Shown: piece by piece, positions 8,656 to 22,081 of the stretch
How the letters are laid out: the number at the start of each line of letters is the position of its first letter
Numbering within the stretch: position 1 is the stretch's first letter
Source: Morchella semilibera
Lineage: Eukaryota; Ascomycota; Pezizomycetes; Pezizales; Morchellaceae
NCBI GenBank assembly: GCA_009192285.1
Contig: CM018604.1
Location: 4,249,746-4,313,745, forward strand
Length of the DNA stretch: 64,000 nt
Reading direction: 5' to 3'
Notes under the pieces: generated by a model
Told to the model about the DNA's origin: nothing
Databases searched by the model: none
What the model saw: the letters and a program-made list of their open reading frames with translations, nothing else
Made by a program: the position numbers and the translations under genes

Positions 8656-11600
8656 GCTCCTAGACCCAGAAGTGCTGCAGGGTAGGGAGTGAGATCGATG
8701 CTCGATCCCGCATGGCGCGTGCGTGCGTGTGTGTATGCGTAGAGGGGGTGGGCGTTGTTAGGTGCTATTTTGATCATTACCCCTCACACTCTCTTTTTCG
8801 TTTGCTTGTTTGCGTGCTTTCTGTTTTCTGTTCCGTGCTCTTTGAGTGCTTTGTTTGTTTGTGCTTGTGTTTTCCCTTTGGCTAGCTTACACACTCATTT
8901 GATGTTTCCTATGTCCCGCGACTGTGTGTATTACGCGGATTTTTATTGGCCTTGAGGCATTATTTAGATTCAATGAATTCGCGCAATACTCCAAAAAAAA
9001 AAAAAACCGAACACGTTCGTGAGATGAAACCGAGTGTGCATTTGTCACCCCTCTGTAGCTAGCTAGCTAGCTAGTACTGACCGGTATCAACCAACTTTAC
9101 CGGTATCTATCTAGAGTAGCTATCGATCTGTGCAAGTGTACCCCTACGCCCACGAGATCTCGATCCCTGGCCACGTTCGCTGTAAGGGTGCAAAAAAGGG
9201 GGGTGAGCTAAGAAGTATGTAGAGTATTGCAATAAGTACATATGTACAGACCCAACCCAATCAGGTCTGCGCTGTGGCAACATATGAGCGCCGCACCGCG
9301 CGCGCGAGTGATATCTCATGACCACAACAAATCCACACTCCCCCCCCCACACAAAGTACTAGATCGTACATCGGAGTTTATTATAGATCCCACCACTGTG
9401 TCGTTTATTTTATTTTTCTTTTTTTTTTCTTGCTGATGCTGCTGATGCACCCAAGTAAGTATGGTAGACACCATCCATCCATCCATCCATCCATGCACCG
9501 CGCCGGGCCGGGCGAAATAAATGGGGGGGTCCAGTTCGCTATGGAGCTATCTAGAGTATAACACGTCATTACCCGCCGGGACACGATCCTGCTGGTAAAA
9601 ACGGATCGCGATGTTTTTTTTTTTTTTTTTTTTTGCAGCGAGACCGAACAACAAGGTGGATGGGGCGGGAGGGAGGGAGGGAGGGAGGGAGGGAGGGAGG
9701 GAGGCGGGCTGCATTATGTACATTATAGCTAGAGTATATAGGGTAGATACATACGATGCGGTGTATTGTCTCGATTATCGCAGACGGGGAGGGGAGTACA
9801 GGATGGAGGATAGTGTATGTACAGCGCCTTCACTCTTGGGCGCGATCGCGGCTGCGGGTGAGACAGGCCCCACTTACCTTGCTTTGTTCAAGCGGGGGAG
9901 GGAAAAGCTTAATTCTGCTCACGGGTCACAACGCTGCTTTTGGGACGATAAACAGAAAACCAAATGATCTCAAACAAGGTGTGTGTAGGGATATGCTTAT
10001 ATATGATCATCATAAAGGCGATATGTGGGTAGAGTATTGTATGTAGGATGGAGGATAGGCAGCACACACGTGGGCGGTGGTGGTTCCGCGGCGAGGAAGG
10101 CGCAATTGGTGATGATGATTGTACTCTGAGGTATCACTTTTTCATTTTTCTTTCCCTTGTTTTTTCCCTTGGAGATGTAGGAGATACGATATGATTGATG
10201 ATGGTACGGTACGATATGATCAGAATCAGGGACCTACCGCCGCCGCCGCCGCCATTCATAATGGCCAGATACAGATACAGAAAAAACAAATCAGATATGT
10301 AGCCTTATGACCATGTAGAAGTACACACACCGTAGCAGTAGTAGTTAGTGCCTGTGGATAGAGATCAGTCCGGGGTAGAAGAGAGAGAGCCTCTTCCCCG
10401 CTTACATTGGCTGGGGAAGAATATGTAGACGTCATTACACTTGCCTTCCCAGGCGGGCGCCTTCCTCTTCCCCCTCCCCCCCCCCTCTCTCTCCTCTTCT
10501 CGTAACGCCGCCCGCGCGCCGCCGTATATCACATATACATGTAGCTATCAGCCTCCTCCCCCTGTAGGTAAATACTAGGTGAGTGTGTAGTAGTACTTTC
10601 GCGAACCTCGTTTCGTTTCTCGTTTGATAGCTAGACAGACCAGATCACCCAAGGCTGGATCAACTACCGTCTTTTCTTTTTCCTTTTTACTTTTACCGGA
10701 GCGGGACGAGATGGGATGATGATGGGGAGGGACGACGCGACGTGAGACCGACCGACCGTGATATATACCCGGGTTAGGTACCTGTAGGTACAGGTACTGT
10801 AATTACTCTCAGGCCATGTATTGTAGCATGCCTAATATACCCAAGAGTAACAATAGCAGAGAAACCGCCCCCAGCACGATGATATCATGAGCCAAATTAA
10901 TGTAATGTATGTACTCCGCATTGCGCACTCTTAAGCTTCATGTTAGTCATTTACCGTCCCCCCCCCCTTTTTCTTTCTTTCTGCCTTCTGCCTTCTGTCT
11001 GTCTGTCTGGCTGGCTCGTCCGTCCTTTCTTTCTTTACCCGCTGCGCATGTTCATGTTACGCGTACGGCAGAAGTTTCTCCCGACCTCTTCTCTTGCGCT
11101 CCACACCCACACCCTTCTTTTTTCTTCCGACGGGCACTGCGCACCTATGCAAGGAGAGGCAGCTGACGGAAACACTTTTTTCCTTTTTTTTCTTTTCCCT
11201 TTTTCTTTCTTTTCTTTTCCTTCTTTTCTTTTCCTCATCTCTTCTCCTGGCCAGTCTTTGTCTCTGATTTTACCCCGTGTGGGGGGGTTAGAGTAGTGTA
11301 GAGTAGCTAGACTAGACGACGACGATGATGACCGTTAATATTAAGTCGTCCTGAAACACCCCTTGCCTGCTTGACCGAACCCTGCCTCCGACCTCCACGA
11401 TGATATCATAACGCCGTCCCTAAGATTACCCCGACGAGCCTCCCTCCCCCCATGGCTAAATTGTAGACGGGAAAATCTAGCTAGTGATATCATCGCCAGC
11501 GTACCTTCCTTCACCGCGCGGTGGTCACGATGTTTTTGAGATGGTGGTTTGGTCGTACGTTCCGGGCCGTCTCCCTCGACTGTCAAGGGAGAGTAATCAT

Positions 11601-12398
11601 TTTTTGAGAGAGAGAGAGAGAGAGGGCGTTACCCCGCCCGCTCTTCCCCGGGATTGGAGTGTAGTTGCAATGGCGAGATAGGGGATCTGTGGCTACGTCT
11701 ACTCTACCAAGTATAACTACATAGTTACACCCATCTCCCTATCTTCCCCCAAAAGGGGGACAAACAACCCTACGAAAAAGAAAAGGAAAAAAAAAAAAAA
11801 AGAAACGGGAGCTGCAAGCGAGACCAGATAGAAAATCAGATCAGATCATATGTCTATCACCAGAACAGAACTTGAATTCTTGATCCCTGCTGCCCGCCAA
11901 ACGAGTCGGGTACTTGCTTGACTACATGTACCTACAAAAGGAAAAAGGAAAAAAAAGAAAAAAAAAAGCAGACAGTCCAATGATTTTCACATTTTCAAGT
12001 AGTAAAAACAGATTAGATAGGTGCCTACAGTAAAAAAAAAAAAAAAAAAAAAAATAACACATGATGAGGTATCAAAACCCCACGCCTCACATAACAAAAA
12101 TATGATAATGATAAGGGAGAGAAACTGTAATTGCCGAGAGCGACGACGTCAATGTCTGCTCCCGTCTACTCCTTCCTGTTTTCTTTTTTTTTTTCCATCT
12201 CCTCCCCACCCTCCGACCCCACTATCCACTATCTACCTCCTTCTACCAGCTCGTGTCAATCGCATCCGCGACCGGGCAGACAAATAGGCAGACAGGCAGA
12301 TTCTCAATACGACTCAACTCCCGTACCCGTACTGGCCTATCTGTCTATCTGCCTGCACAAACACACATCCTTCCCGCACTGCATTACACACAGGCCCC
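8656..12398. other. Long intergenic spacer, simple repeats
   Basis: No gene is supported in 3.7 kb between convergent genes. Present are a TAGC run (9057-9074), an (ATCC)n run (9474-9494), a T20 run (9614-9634), a (GGGA)n tract (9666-9704), (CCG)n (10237-10254), GA repeats (11607-11624), several A-runs (11788-12055) and TACATGTA sites at 10536 and 11923. Short frames follow the repeats and have no protein-like composition. Confidence 0.5.
9666..9704 (+). repeat. (GGGA)n microsatellite
   Basis: About nine tandem GGGA units on the + strand, with a T20 run some 30 bp upstream. The G runs could form a G-quadruplex. Confidence 0.85.
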
Positions 12399-14051
12399 TC
12401 ATCCTTTCCACCCTCTCCGCGTCCCTATCTCTCGTCCCTTAACGCCCCTATAATCCTCGTATCCTCCTTGCTGCTGCTGCTGCTGCTCTCCATCAGCCTG
12501 GCCTTGCTGCGCCGGCGGTTGAGGAGGAGGGGGAGGGAACGGCGGATACCCTTGCTGCTGCTGTGAAGGCCATGGATATGCGTATCCCTGCTGTTGGAAC
12601 TGCTGCTGCATCATCTGCTGAAACCCTGGTGGCGGCGGGGGCGGGGGCGGCCAATACTGTCCCTGAGGATATGCGTATGGCATTTGTGGAATGGGAGGTG
12701 GTGGGGGTGGTGGCGGGTAGCCCTGAGGAGGGGGATAGTGCTGCTGAGTGAGTTCGGGTGGGTAATTAAGATGCGGCTGTGGTGGAGGGGGAGGGATGCC
12801 CTGTAGGGCCGGCTGCGATTGCCCAAATGAGGGGCGTGCCGGGGACCGACTGCGGGAGCGCGACGAGGGTGATCTACTTCTCGACTCGCGATACCTCCTT
12901 CGGCCACCTGACCGCGATCGCGATCGGGAGCGTGATCGCGAATAGGAACCGCTGCGCTCGCTATCAGAGTAGCTTCCTCGTCTGCGACTATGGCTAGTTC
13001 GGCCCTCTGACCGGCTACTCTTGCCCTCCGCTGCCGCGCGCTTCTTATTTCTCATTTCTTCGCAGAAACTGCGACTCCATCCGTAGTAGCTTTCACCCCC
13101 CCCGGCGCTGCCTAATAACCCGCCCACTGCATCTGGGTCCCCAGCGCCAATATCCCCGCCGGAAAATATACCCTCGACAGAAACAAGAAAGTCCTTGACT
13201 GCCTTTGCCAGGGGCTCACTTGGTGTGAGCGTCGAAAACTGGATCGGCTTAAGCAGGCGCGGGTTTATGGGTGTTGGCGCATTTTCTTTGATATGCGGAA
13301 GGATGTTGGCCGCGGGAAGATCGTAGAAGGGAAGCGATGGGTCCCCATGGGACGGTGGAAGGAGTAGTGGGCGCCCAGTCGCTGGCTTATCGCGCGGAGA
13401 GGACGCGGACTTGTTCCCTGCTTCTGCGTCGCGAACGGCAGTGAGAAGGTCGGCCGTGAATGGCGCGGGGTAGTATGCCTGGGTTTTCCATAGATTGAGG
13501 AGTCGCTCCACCTTGGCAAGTTGCTTGACGGCTCCAGGGGCGATCGCTGCGGTGAAGAGGTCTTTGAGAAAAGGTTTAATCTCCTCCGGAAATGTTGGGG
13601 ACGGCTCATTGCGAGTCGTATGATGTAGTATATCGTTGACAAGGTACAGCATATGCAGTCTTTGTCTCCTCGGGCTTGGACTCGGTCCAGAAGGAGGCTT
13701 GGTGAGTGATGGTGAGAGGGCGACCAAGTACTTCCCGAGAAGGACAACCCTAGCCCGTGATGTCACGTAGCGTAGAATCCATCGTTTGCAGTTCTTTAGG
13801 AAGAGTGATGACCCGGTTAGTCTTGATATGACAGAAAAAAAAACCACCCCGAAGCGGAGAGGGGGGAGTTAGGGTAGTAGGTGCTTGTGTGTATCAACCT
13901 GGATGTTTGATGGGGAGCAGATGGTGAGAGCCTTGTCAAGCAGGGTGTGGAAGAGGGTGATCTCATCTAGAGGCACAGCTATGGGGTCTGGACGAAGAAG
14001 ACCACCACGAAAAGAAGCACGGGCGATTGAGACAGCAACAGCGGCAGCCAT
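12399..14051 (-). CDS. CID/RPR-domain, RS-rich pre-mRNA processing factor (CHERP-like)
   Basis: Two exons, 13899-14051 and 12399-13793, with a 105-nt intron (donor GTTGAT, branch ACTAAC, acceptor AAAG), encode 515 residues. Residues about 25-150 form a CID/RPR domain: TICSPSNIQNCKRWIL, then the long insert typical of this subfamily, then LHMLYLVNDILHHT and KVERLLNLW. CID domains bind the RNA polymerase II tail or splicing partners. An RS region (about 295-380) and a proline/glutamine-rich tail with PPPPP runs follow, as in CHERP-type U2 snRNP-associated factors and the uncharacterised fungal UPF0400 group. The start is the ATG at 14051. The CID cannot be built without the first exon because helix 2 spans the junction. 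The role in splicing or 3'-end processing is inferred from the family. Confidence 0.85.
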
Positions 14052-14921
14052 CACGGTAGAGAGAGAGGAGAGGGGGGCGAGCGTGTGGGGGAAGGGCCGA
14101 GATTGAGGTCCTTGATGGGGTTGTTTTGCGTGAGGGGTCGTGACAAATGGCGACGTGGATGATTTGTGAAATTACTTTGTCCGAAGTTGGGGGGTAGTAG
14201 TGGTGGTTGGTGGTTGTGGAGGTTGTGGGTTCGTTGTATTGGTGTGGGTTGGGTTTTTTTTTGGTGACGTGACGTGACCTACTCAGGCATGGGGTATGTA
14301 CGATGCCAAAGAATGAGGAAGTATGTACCTGTGGTATGTAGGGGATTGACTAAGTGGACCTGTTTCTGCAGTGAGTGATGGGGTGTATGGACGGATGGAT
14401 GTGTCGTCCTTGTCCAGGTAGACTGATTGATTGACAGGGCATTAATATCTACGCTTTGGTACCAGTGTGATCCGCCCTTTAATTCAATTCAGCGATCTTA
14501 ATACCTACTCTATTTCCATAAGGCTGTGTGCTGCTGCTGCTGCTGCTGCTGCTCGTGTTGTATGTGGGTTTGACGTATTTCGGTCAATGTATCATGTACG
14601 TACGTAAGTGAGTTGCAATTAATTCCCTCCTTAAACTGTTCGATGAAGCTCGCTTTGAAGATTTGGCGATTGCCCAGCCATGCCAAGCATTCAGCAGCTC
14701 GTCTCCTCTCTTACTTCTTGATAACCGGGGCTCTCCGAGTTGCAGACCCTGACCCTGATGCTGTCCCTCCCACCCAATCACCACACACACAAGAATCCTG
14801 AAATGGACCCTTTTCCCTAACGATATCTACCCATCCATCCACTTCCCTCCCGTCCCCGACTTATGTAGAAGAAGTAGAACTTTGCTTTTTTGATAAACCT
14901 CCCCCCCCATCGTGTGTTGAC

Positions 14922-15063
14922 TACAGTCGTTTGACGAAAACGGGGTTTTGGCGAATCTCTCTGTAGCAACGCCATAGCAACGCCTAAACTGGCGAATTTG
15001 TCAATAGTAACGGTTTTTATTGGCCCCAACCCCCTGTTCGCCAACCCCCTGTGAATGACTGTA
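14922..15063. mobile_element. Candidate MITE (Tc1/mariner-type ends)
   Basis: The left end reads TACAGTCGTTTGAC.., with GGGGTTTTGGCGAA further in. The right end, reverse-complemented, reads TACAGTCATTCAC.. and then GGGGGTTGGCGAACAG. The outer seven bases are identical and the GGGGTT-GGCGAA block is shared in the same order. Outer TA dinucleotides fit a TA target site. At 142 bp it cannot encode a transposase. Confidence 0.55.
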
Positions 15064-15573
15064 GAGTACCGTAGATATTTGAGCGTTGTTGCCCTTTGGC
15101 ACACCAGAAGAGAGTACTTTTTGGTGCAAACGACGCTAGCGAATTTTTCGAGTATCTACGGTACATGTATCTCTCCCACTCGGGGAAATTGTCGAATGAG
15201 CTCTTGTCTCCGTTATAACCAGAGTGCAACTATAACTTCGCACGCATACGGCTGCTGTCTTTGTCTCCGCCGACAGCTGGAGATCCTAATGACCGATTCA
15301 ACGCTCCGATCCTGTGCATTTAATCTTTCATCGAGACATTCCTGACCTGGCCCCATTATGCAAAGTGGCAGAAAACTACCTCTCTATGTTCTGCTGCTGT
15401 TCCGTTGTTGTTCTTCCATTGCTGGCTTCTCATCATCATCATCATCATCATCCATCACGCTCGCTCTAATAGTTAACTACATGTAGCTCTTTCCCTGAGA
15501 CCCTACCTCCCCGCCTAACACCGCTGCCGCCCCCGTTCTGCAGGTGCGAGCGGAAAAAGGAATTAACAACACA

Positions 15574-15613
<40 letters not shown>
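15574..15613 (+). repeat. (GCTT)n microsatellite
   Basis: About ten perfect GCTT units followed by degenerate units. Confidence 0.9.
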
Positions 15614-15614
<1 letters not shown>

Positions 15615-17049
15615 GCTTGCTTGCCTGCTGCCTGCTGTGCTTGCCGTGCTTCGAAGCTATGGCAGCAGAGTGGTTTCATGATAGAGCATGCTCTAGCATG
15701 TGCTCCACTCTATTCTGGGCCGATTATATGTACATATGTACATGTACCTACAGCAAGTAGCAGTAGCAGGTAGGTACATGTAGGTATAAGGGAGCTAGGT
15801 ACTATAGAACAGATAGAATTTTGTACGTAAAGTAATAGTACGAGGTGTAACTACGCGCCTCTGCTACCCTCCTCAAAGTTCATTATTTCCCTGTGTGGAA
15901 GAGAACCGAGTCGAGTATTTAGTTGTTCTTTCAGAGTATAAAAATCATGTGTCTGTTATGCGGTGGCTCCCCTAGCCTTGACCTCTCTCTGCTCACTTTG
16001 ATGTCATGCTTGTGATCGTACACTGGGAGGGAAGGAAAAAAAAAAAAATTATCGATAGTACAGGAGAGATAGGGTGCTTGAGCCAGCTGTACAGCTATAC
16101 TGTAGCTGTAAGGTGCTGTCTATCTGTCTATCTGTCTCTCCCTGCCTTCCCGACTGACTGATTGACCGCCTACCTGCCTCGTGTAGGGCCAGGGCAGGCA
16201 CAATAATGGTGTAACATACGTGCTCGTTCGTCATTTCCACATCGCCTTTGCTCGTGAGAATTGCGAATAACGAAATGCATTTTTTGCTTCGAAGGCACCA
16301 GGCAGGCAAGGAAGCAATTGCAATTGCTAAATGAACAGATGATTGCATTATCTCCGCAAACTTTCTTTACCCCCCCCCACTTCCTCTTCGGCCTTCAGAG
16401 CTACTGCGGTATCACACCGCCGCCCCTCTCACAGGTCCTAGGAGGGGAAAAATAAGAAAGCGTCAAACAAGGAAGGGTCTCCTACCCCAACATTATCCTA
16501 GCTAATATGAAACTGAAACTATAACAAAATAAATGGAGGGGGAAAAAAAAGCCATGTAACCAAAAACACCATGTCATGTGCTCCAAAGAGTCCTCTCATT
16601 GAACAACAAAGGAAACCCACTCGATCGTGAAAAGAAAATCTGGTGTTGTCCTCCAGCCCCAGCCATCCGTCTGTCCCATCCCACCCATCGTGTCCTATCC
16701 TGCCATGTTGTCCTTCCCCAGCCTTTCATTGCCTCGAGCTAAACGTAGAGGGAAAGAGAAAGCCCACTTTTCCGCAATAAAATAGAGTAAATAAAAAAAG
16801 ACACCTGCAATAATAAAAAAAAACAAAAACAAAACTAGCCGCCCACCCAATTTTTCTAGATTCGCCATTCCCATCAAATAAATAAAACACAATAAAAAAT
16901 AATACTAGTAGAAGAGGAAGGAAATAAACAACTCCGCCACCCCCCAGAATATAGCTCTTTTGTAGTTAAAAGCGAAGGAAAAAACGAAACTTTTTTTTGT
17001 CCGTTGGGTATATGCTGTCTGTGTCTGTGATACCAGTAAATGATTAGGA

Positions 17050-18692
17050 TTAAGACAGTGACAACCCCAATGCCTCAACGGCCCTTGAAAGGTCCTCTTC
17101 AGCAACAATAACAGTGCCCGCTCTTGCGGTACTCAGATAGCTCATTTCGACGGCCTCGCTCTTATCGAAGTAGTTTCCTGATGTCCCGCCGACCAGCTTT
17201 CCAGCTACACCACATACAATTCCAGTCGACTCGACCGGCAGCCCTCTTAGGTCAAGTACAATTGGGATCAACACATCCTCCTTCGACCCTAGCAAGACAT
17301 CGTCGTTGCCAAACATGCTTAACATCTCTTTCTGTAGTAACAGCGACGCCGGTTCCGCATCTGTTAATGTCACGGAGAGGAACTGTGGCCGGCTGATCAA
17401 ACACTTTACGAGGCCAAGGTATAGCCCTCTATCGTCGCCTCCTCCGCGGCCTTTGCTGAATGAGCGGCGAGCAGCACAGAGAATGAGCCTAGTGTTCTTG
17501 TTGACCACGGGGGTGACGTTCTGTTTTCGGAGGGTGTCAAAGGTGCGAGTCTGAAGGTCAGAGAGGGTAGTAGTAGGCGGAGGTGAAGGAGGTTGAATTG
17601 TGAGGTTGGAGGAGGTTGAGGTACTCCGGTGGTGGGGTGTAACGAAAGCCTCAGTGTGCTTTTCAAATACGAAGCCGCGGCGCTGGAGGGCTTTCGTGAC
17701 ATGGCTGCGCGCGGTTGAGGGCACGAGAATGTAGTCGCTGAAGTATGTTGTAATGAAAAATATTGATCTGCAGATAGTATCATGTCAAAATTGAGTTCAT
17801 CCAAATGGATATAGTATGAGTCACTCAACACATTATTTTGTGAAAATGCAAGGAGTGGAACTTACACTCCAGCTAGTGCGAGCGGGCTTGTCAAATCGAG
17901 AACTCGCTGCCCTGCATCCAATCCCTCTCCGTCCACTTGAATTGCCATAAACTCTTCCGAGGCAATCATTACATCGCCCCTATGACTACATTCGAGAGTC
18001 TTGATGATCGGCGCGAACCATTTTTCGACACTTTCCCGAGAACATACGACGGAGCACTCGACGGGGGTGACTGAGATGTTGACAAAGTCCTTTATTGAGG
18101 ATGAAGGTCTGTTAGGTGAAGGGTAGTCGGGGACCACGCTCTCGTCGTCGTCGTCGTCGCCGCCGGGGTCTGATTCATTGCCGTCCCTTCCTTCACCATC
18201 CGGTAACGGTGATAGTGGGAGGATCAATGATAAGATTGCTTGAACGAAGTGGGGGTAGAGGTGAAGTGGTATGTGAATAAGACATAGCCGGCACTCCTGT
18301 AGTATTTTCACGGTTGTGTGTAAGCTTGTGTAGACACCGCCGCCATACGGCTCACTGCTAATCTTCCCATCACGACAGTAGGCGCCAATAGGGATGTCGA
18401 GGGACTCGGCGGAGGAGTAGGCAGAGATTGAAGAGGTGCTTCGAGACCTCGTCGAGCCCGAAGGCGATGCAGTGCCGTCAGAGGCAGAGCTTGACGCGTA
18501 TGACCGGGTTGACCCTGCCATTGAGATGCCGCCGATGGTTGAGGTGGTGGTTGAGGATATTGAGGTGGTGGAGGAGAAAGATGAAGATATCGAAGACGTG
18601 TAGGAAGTGGAAGAAGATATAGGGGACTTGGGAGTGGGGATTGAATGTGGGTTACTAACAAGAAATTGGATCTGAGCACTCATGTAGGTCAT
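17050..18692 (-). CDS. ACT-domain protein, CASTOR/GATS-like
   Basis: Two exons, 17866-18692 and 17050-17767, flank a 98-nt intron (GTAAGT ... CTGCAG) and encode 514 residues. After a Ser-rich N-terminal linker (about residues 15-95), the segment CRLCLIHIPLHLYPHF begins the first ACT-like unit. The conserved core spans the splice junction: FVNISVTPVECSVVC, then MAIQVDGEG, then DLTSPLALAG joined to VSIFFITTYFSDYILVP. A second ACT pair occupies the C-terminal half (ARAGTVIVAEEDLSRAVEALG at the end). This is the ACT_7 arrangement of animal CASTOR proteins, which bind arginine and regulate TORC1, and of uncharacterised fungal homologues. Amino-acid sensing is inferred. Two in-frame ATGs (18692 and 18683) are possible; the first is used. 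An acidic/Gly insert (DPGGDDDDDES) sits between ACT strands. Confidence 0.8.
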
Positions 18693-21600
18693 GAAGCTTT
18701 ATCCGCCAGCTTTATAGGTCCCTCTTTCTCTCTTGTGCTTTTATGAGTGCTTTTTTCTTTTTTCTTTTTTCTTTTTTTTTTCTGAGAGAAGATTTGTGAC
18801 CTTTGGAGGCTAAAAGAAACAGTGGGAAACAACGGAATAATATTTAGCTTGGGGTTCGTGAAGATGAAGTATGACGAGGATGAACAAAACAAATTCTTAG
18901 AAAACAAGATTTCTAGACTGCAAGCAACTATTGAAATGAGGGCAATGGTGTAGTGGTAGGGCAAGAAGGTAGATATAAACAATGAATAATCTTAAAGGGG
19001 ACTAACCAAAGGAATTATTATTTTTAAGATCCCCGTGAAGAGGCGACGGGAGGGACGGGCCCTTCCTTATGTACGTAGGTGTAGTAGGCAAGTAGGTAAA
19101 GTAGGATGAGTGGATGGGATGTGGCTTATCCTGTTGTAGGTGCCGTTGGAGATATGTAGAGTATGGTATATACTTCCGAAAGGGTGAAGAGCAGGTACAG
19201 TCCGTCTTTCAAACCCAGCTGCTGGTTGTCCAGGGTAGTACACGAGAAGAGCCGACAGTTTGGGATCTGAACAGAGAAAGTGATGGGCCGGGCTAGAGTA
19301 ATGTTGGTGGGAAAAAAGTGCGTTGAAAGTGGTCTCGCTGTCGTATTGTATGTAGGAGGATGTGTGGAGGGGTAACCACATTTACTGCTTGACAGCAACT
19401 ACATGTACTCTAGTGAGTCCCGGCTAGGATTTTTTTTAGTCCTTTTCCCTTTTTGGGAGAGGAGGGGGGGGGGGGTTATGGGCTGTGGGCGGTCCCGCCG
19501 GGGATGCCACCATGCAGGATAGACGAGCGCTGTGATCTCTGGGCTCTGGGCAGATCTCAGTCTATTGTCGACTACTCTCCACCCACCCACCCTGCCCTAT
19601 CAGATACCACGTACCTACATGTATTTACAACTAGAGTTGCTTCTGTCAGTTTTTTTTTTTTTTTCTTAACGGGCAGCGGGGATTTCTTCTTCAGGCGAGA
19701 GCTATGTGGTTGCAACTTCCAAACTGTGTGGGATATACCCGGAGGGGCCGTTCCAAATTGTCCCTCTCCCCAAATTACTCCCCACCTATCAATGGCGATT
19801 CGATGTACCGTTTCATACACAAAGTGCAACGCCACTCAGTGGATACTTTACTTTTTGGGGATAATTTTCGTATTTACTGTTGTCTCGAAACCTCACGATG
19901 TCGTGCCGCTGTCTGGTGCTCTCCCTCTCCCCCTGCACATAGATATAGCAGAATTTATACCGAAAATTGTTAGCTTGTGGTCGATGGACGGCCGGACAGC
20001 AACAGCCACTGGAACCGAATCTTTAACCATCATCGAGTAAGCATCATAATCAACATAATCATAATCATAATCACGAGCACTCACTTGAGCAGGAAGGTTA
20101 TTATTATCCCGGCTGCACTATCTGTACATGTACACATTTAGAGTACCACCCGCCATTCCTCCCCCGGTACTAGGCCTGTTTAACGGTAACTTTAGATGGT
20201 ACCGGTCAACGAAGCGAGAGAAAAATCGGGCTTGATCTTGTCCCCCCACGCCTCATAGCAGTAGGCAACAAAATGGTCCGGCGCGCAGCAGCTCAGGGTT
20301 GACGACTTAGGCACAGGACTACCTGGTGTGAAAAGACCCTTCTTCTTGGACGTCCTTACGCTTTACAGCATAGTAAAGTGCCTCTAACGCTCTAGCTAGG
20401 TACACCTATGTTGTATGACCTGTGGCTGCCCAATCCCTAGGCTCGTGTGGTACGCGCTGTTTCCAAGGCCGTCAAACAGACCGGCGATCCCCTTCTCCGT
20501 GGACGCCGCGAGATTCTTTAGTCGATGCGAACGGCCGCGGGTCGTCTCGCAATGCGGAATGACGGGGATTGCTGACGCGATGCCTTAATTTTAGTTTTTT
20601 CTTGTCCGATGTTCTTCCCCCCCCTCTATCACTTCATTTTTAAGCTGTTTTCATGAATTCCTGCGCTGGTGATAGCGTATTGGAGCTCGAGCGGTGAGAA
20701 AGAAAGTGAGGACTCAAAGAAATATAGTGTAGTGAAATAACCATATGGAAGCGGAAGAATAGACCATGCAAGAGACAGTGATTGGAAGTTCGATTTGAAA
20801 GACATCTGCCGCAAACATTTTGCTTGCTTCTCGGACGGACCCTCTGTTTCCTACTCAGGCGATGACAGACGGTCTACAAACTCTTTTTGCATGTACTCGT
20901 ACATACAGGGTACTCCTGCAGATCAGAGTCGATGTTTTTTTTTTCTTGTTCCTACCGACGCAGCGCGAGACAGAACCGTCCCAAAGATCGGGGCTGTCGA
21001 GAGAAAAAAAAAAGTTCACCCCTTAAATTGGAGAAAAAAGAAACGTTCTAGGTTTGTTCACATATCGATCGGGCTTTCTCGCACGTGTTCCCGAAATACC
21101 ACTAAGTATCCCTCCACGGTAAGTAGTGTTGGAGCCTTATGGGGAACGTGGGGGGCCATTTCTATACCATAACCTCTACACCGATAACTTACCACCAGTT
21201 ACGAGAATATGTCCGGTACCATATGCACGATATAGTAGAATTGCAGAGTGGGGTATTTGAACTTTCCAGGGAGAGGACACAGGGAAGAGACTTGAGAGAC
21301 TCGCCGGGTTGTTTCGGATACGTGCTCGTGCTCAGAAAGATTGCTGACTACGAGTTGTTACAAACTCACAAGACGAAGTGTTCAAATTGTCTAACTCTAC
21401 ACGATGTCAGAATTGGCGAAGGAGACGTTCGGAGAGCCAGTCGGCACGGCACAAAGGAGTCCTAGACCCACGTGGAGAAAGAGATTTAGGATAGGTATCG
21501 AGAGGGGTAAGTTATACTGGTAAACCAATGGCCGCTCAGTGACAGCCCAGCCATCATAGCCGTGTTCTTTTCCGGCGGTTCATCTCTACGAAATCCAGTT

Positions 21601-22051
21601 TGTTTCGAAAAGCAAAAATGTGGGGAAGTCTCGTCGTGCAGCTGCTGCGCGCATTGGGCGAAACGTCCTCTCTCCCACAGAAAGGAGAGGAGGTGGGGGT
21701 CGAAACATTCGTCAATGCGGGATGATGTCACAGCTAAAAAGCGGCGACAACGGTTCGAGTCGCTTGTTTGTGACTGAAGGGAACGAGCGCCGTTCTAGTG
21801 ACCCACCCTTTCTGACCTGGACTAAACGTATTAATACTGACCCTAACTTCAATATAACTGCTACACCGACTGGATAATATACGTGTAAGTTGCAACCGCA
21901 TTCCCTAGATACTAAATTTCTACCAGCCCCCAAACAAGGCAATCTATCCTGCAGATTCTGTGAGGCTATCTCTAGGTTCTCCTGGAGACATTTGGTTTGA
22001 TATTTTTCCTATTAATCTTTTTCATGTTGTGAACCTCTAAAAAAGGTTGAC

Positions 22052-22081
22052 CTTCTAGGCGGGGATATACCCCCCTAGAAG
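22052..22081. repeat. Hairpin with G4/C5 stem
   Basis: CTTCTAGG-GGGG and CCCC-CCTAGAAG pair across a short ATATA loop with one bulged base. The function is unknown; it lies in a gene-free A+T-rich stretch. Confidence 0.6.

Larger units (their letters stand above)
14052..17049. other. Intergenic spacer with a candidate MITE and microsatellites
   Basis: No gene is supported. The region holds (CTG)n at 14531-14551, a MITE-like element at 14922-15063, (ATC)n at 15430-15451, (GCTT)n at 15574-15613, and three TACATGTA palindromes at 15478-15782. A-rich sequence at 16500-16920 probably includes the 3' untranslated region of the ACT-protein gene. Confidence 0.5.

Noticed and set aside
15574-15613. 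GCTT array considered as a CRISPR-like or minisatellite repeat
   Set aside because: It is a simple tetranucleotide run without spacers, and CRISPR is not expected in a fungal nucleus.
18940-18962. A-box-like TGGTGTAGTGGTA
   Set aside because: No B-box follows; it is not a tRNA gene.
19453-20040. 195-residue open frame (+)
   Set aside because: It is built over G- and T-runs with no domain, signal peptide or neighbour support; composition looks like translated noncoding DNA.
21740-21765. B-box-like GGTTCGAGTC
   Set aside because: There is no A-box at the right distance and the ends do not pair, so it is not a tRNA.
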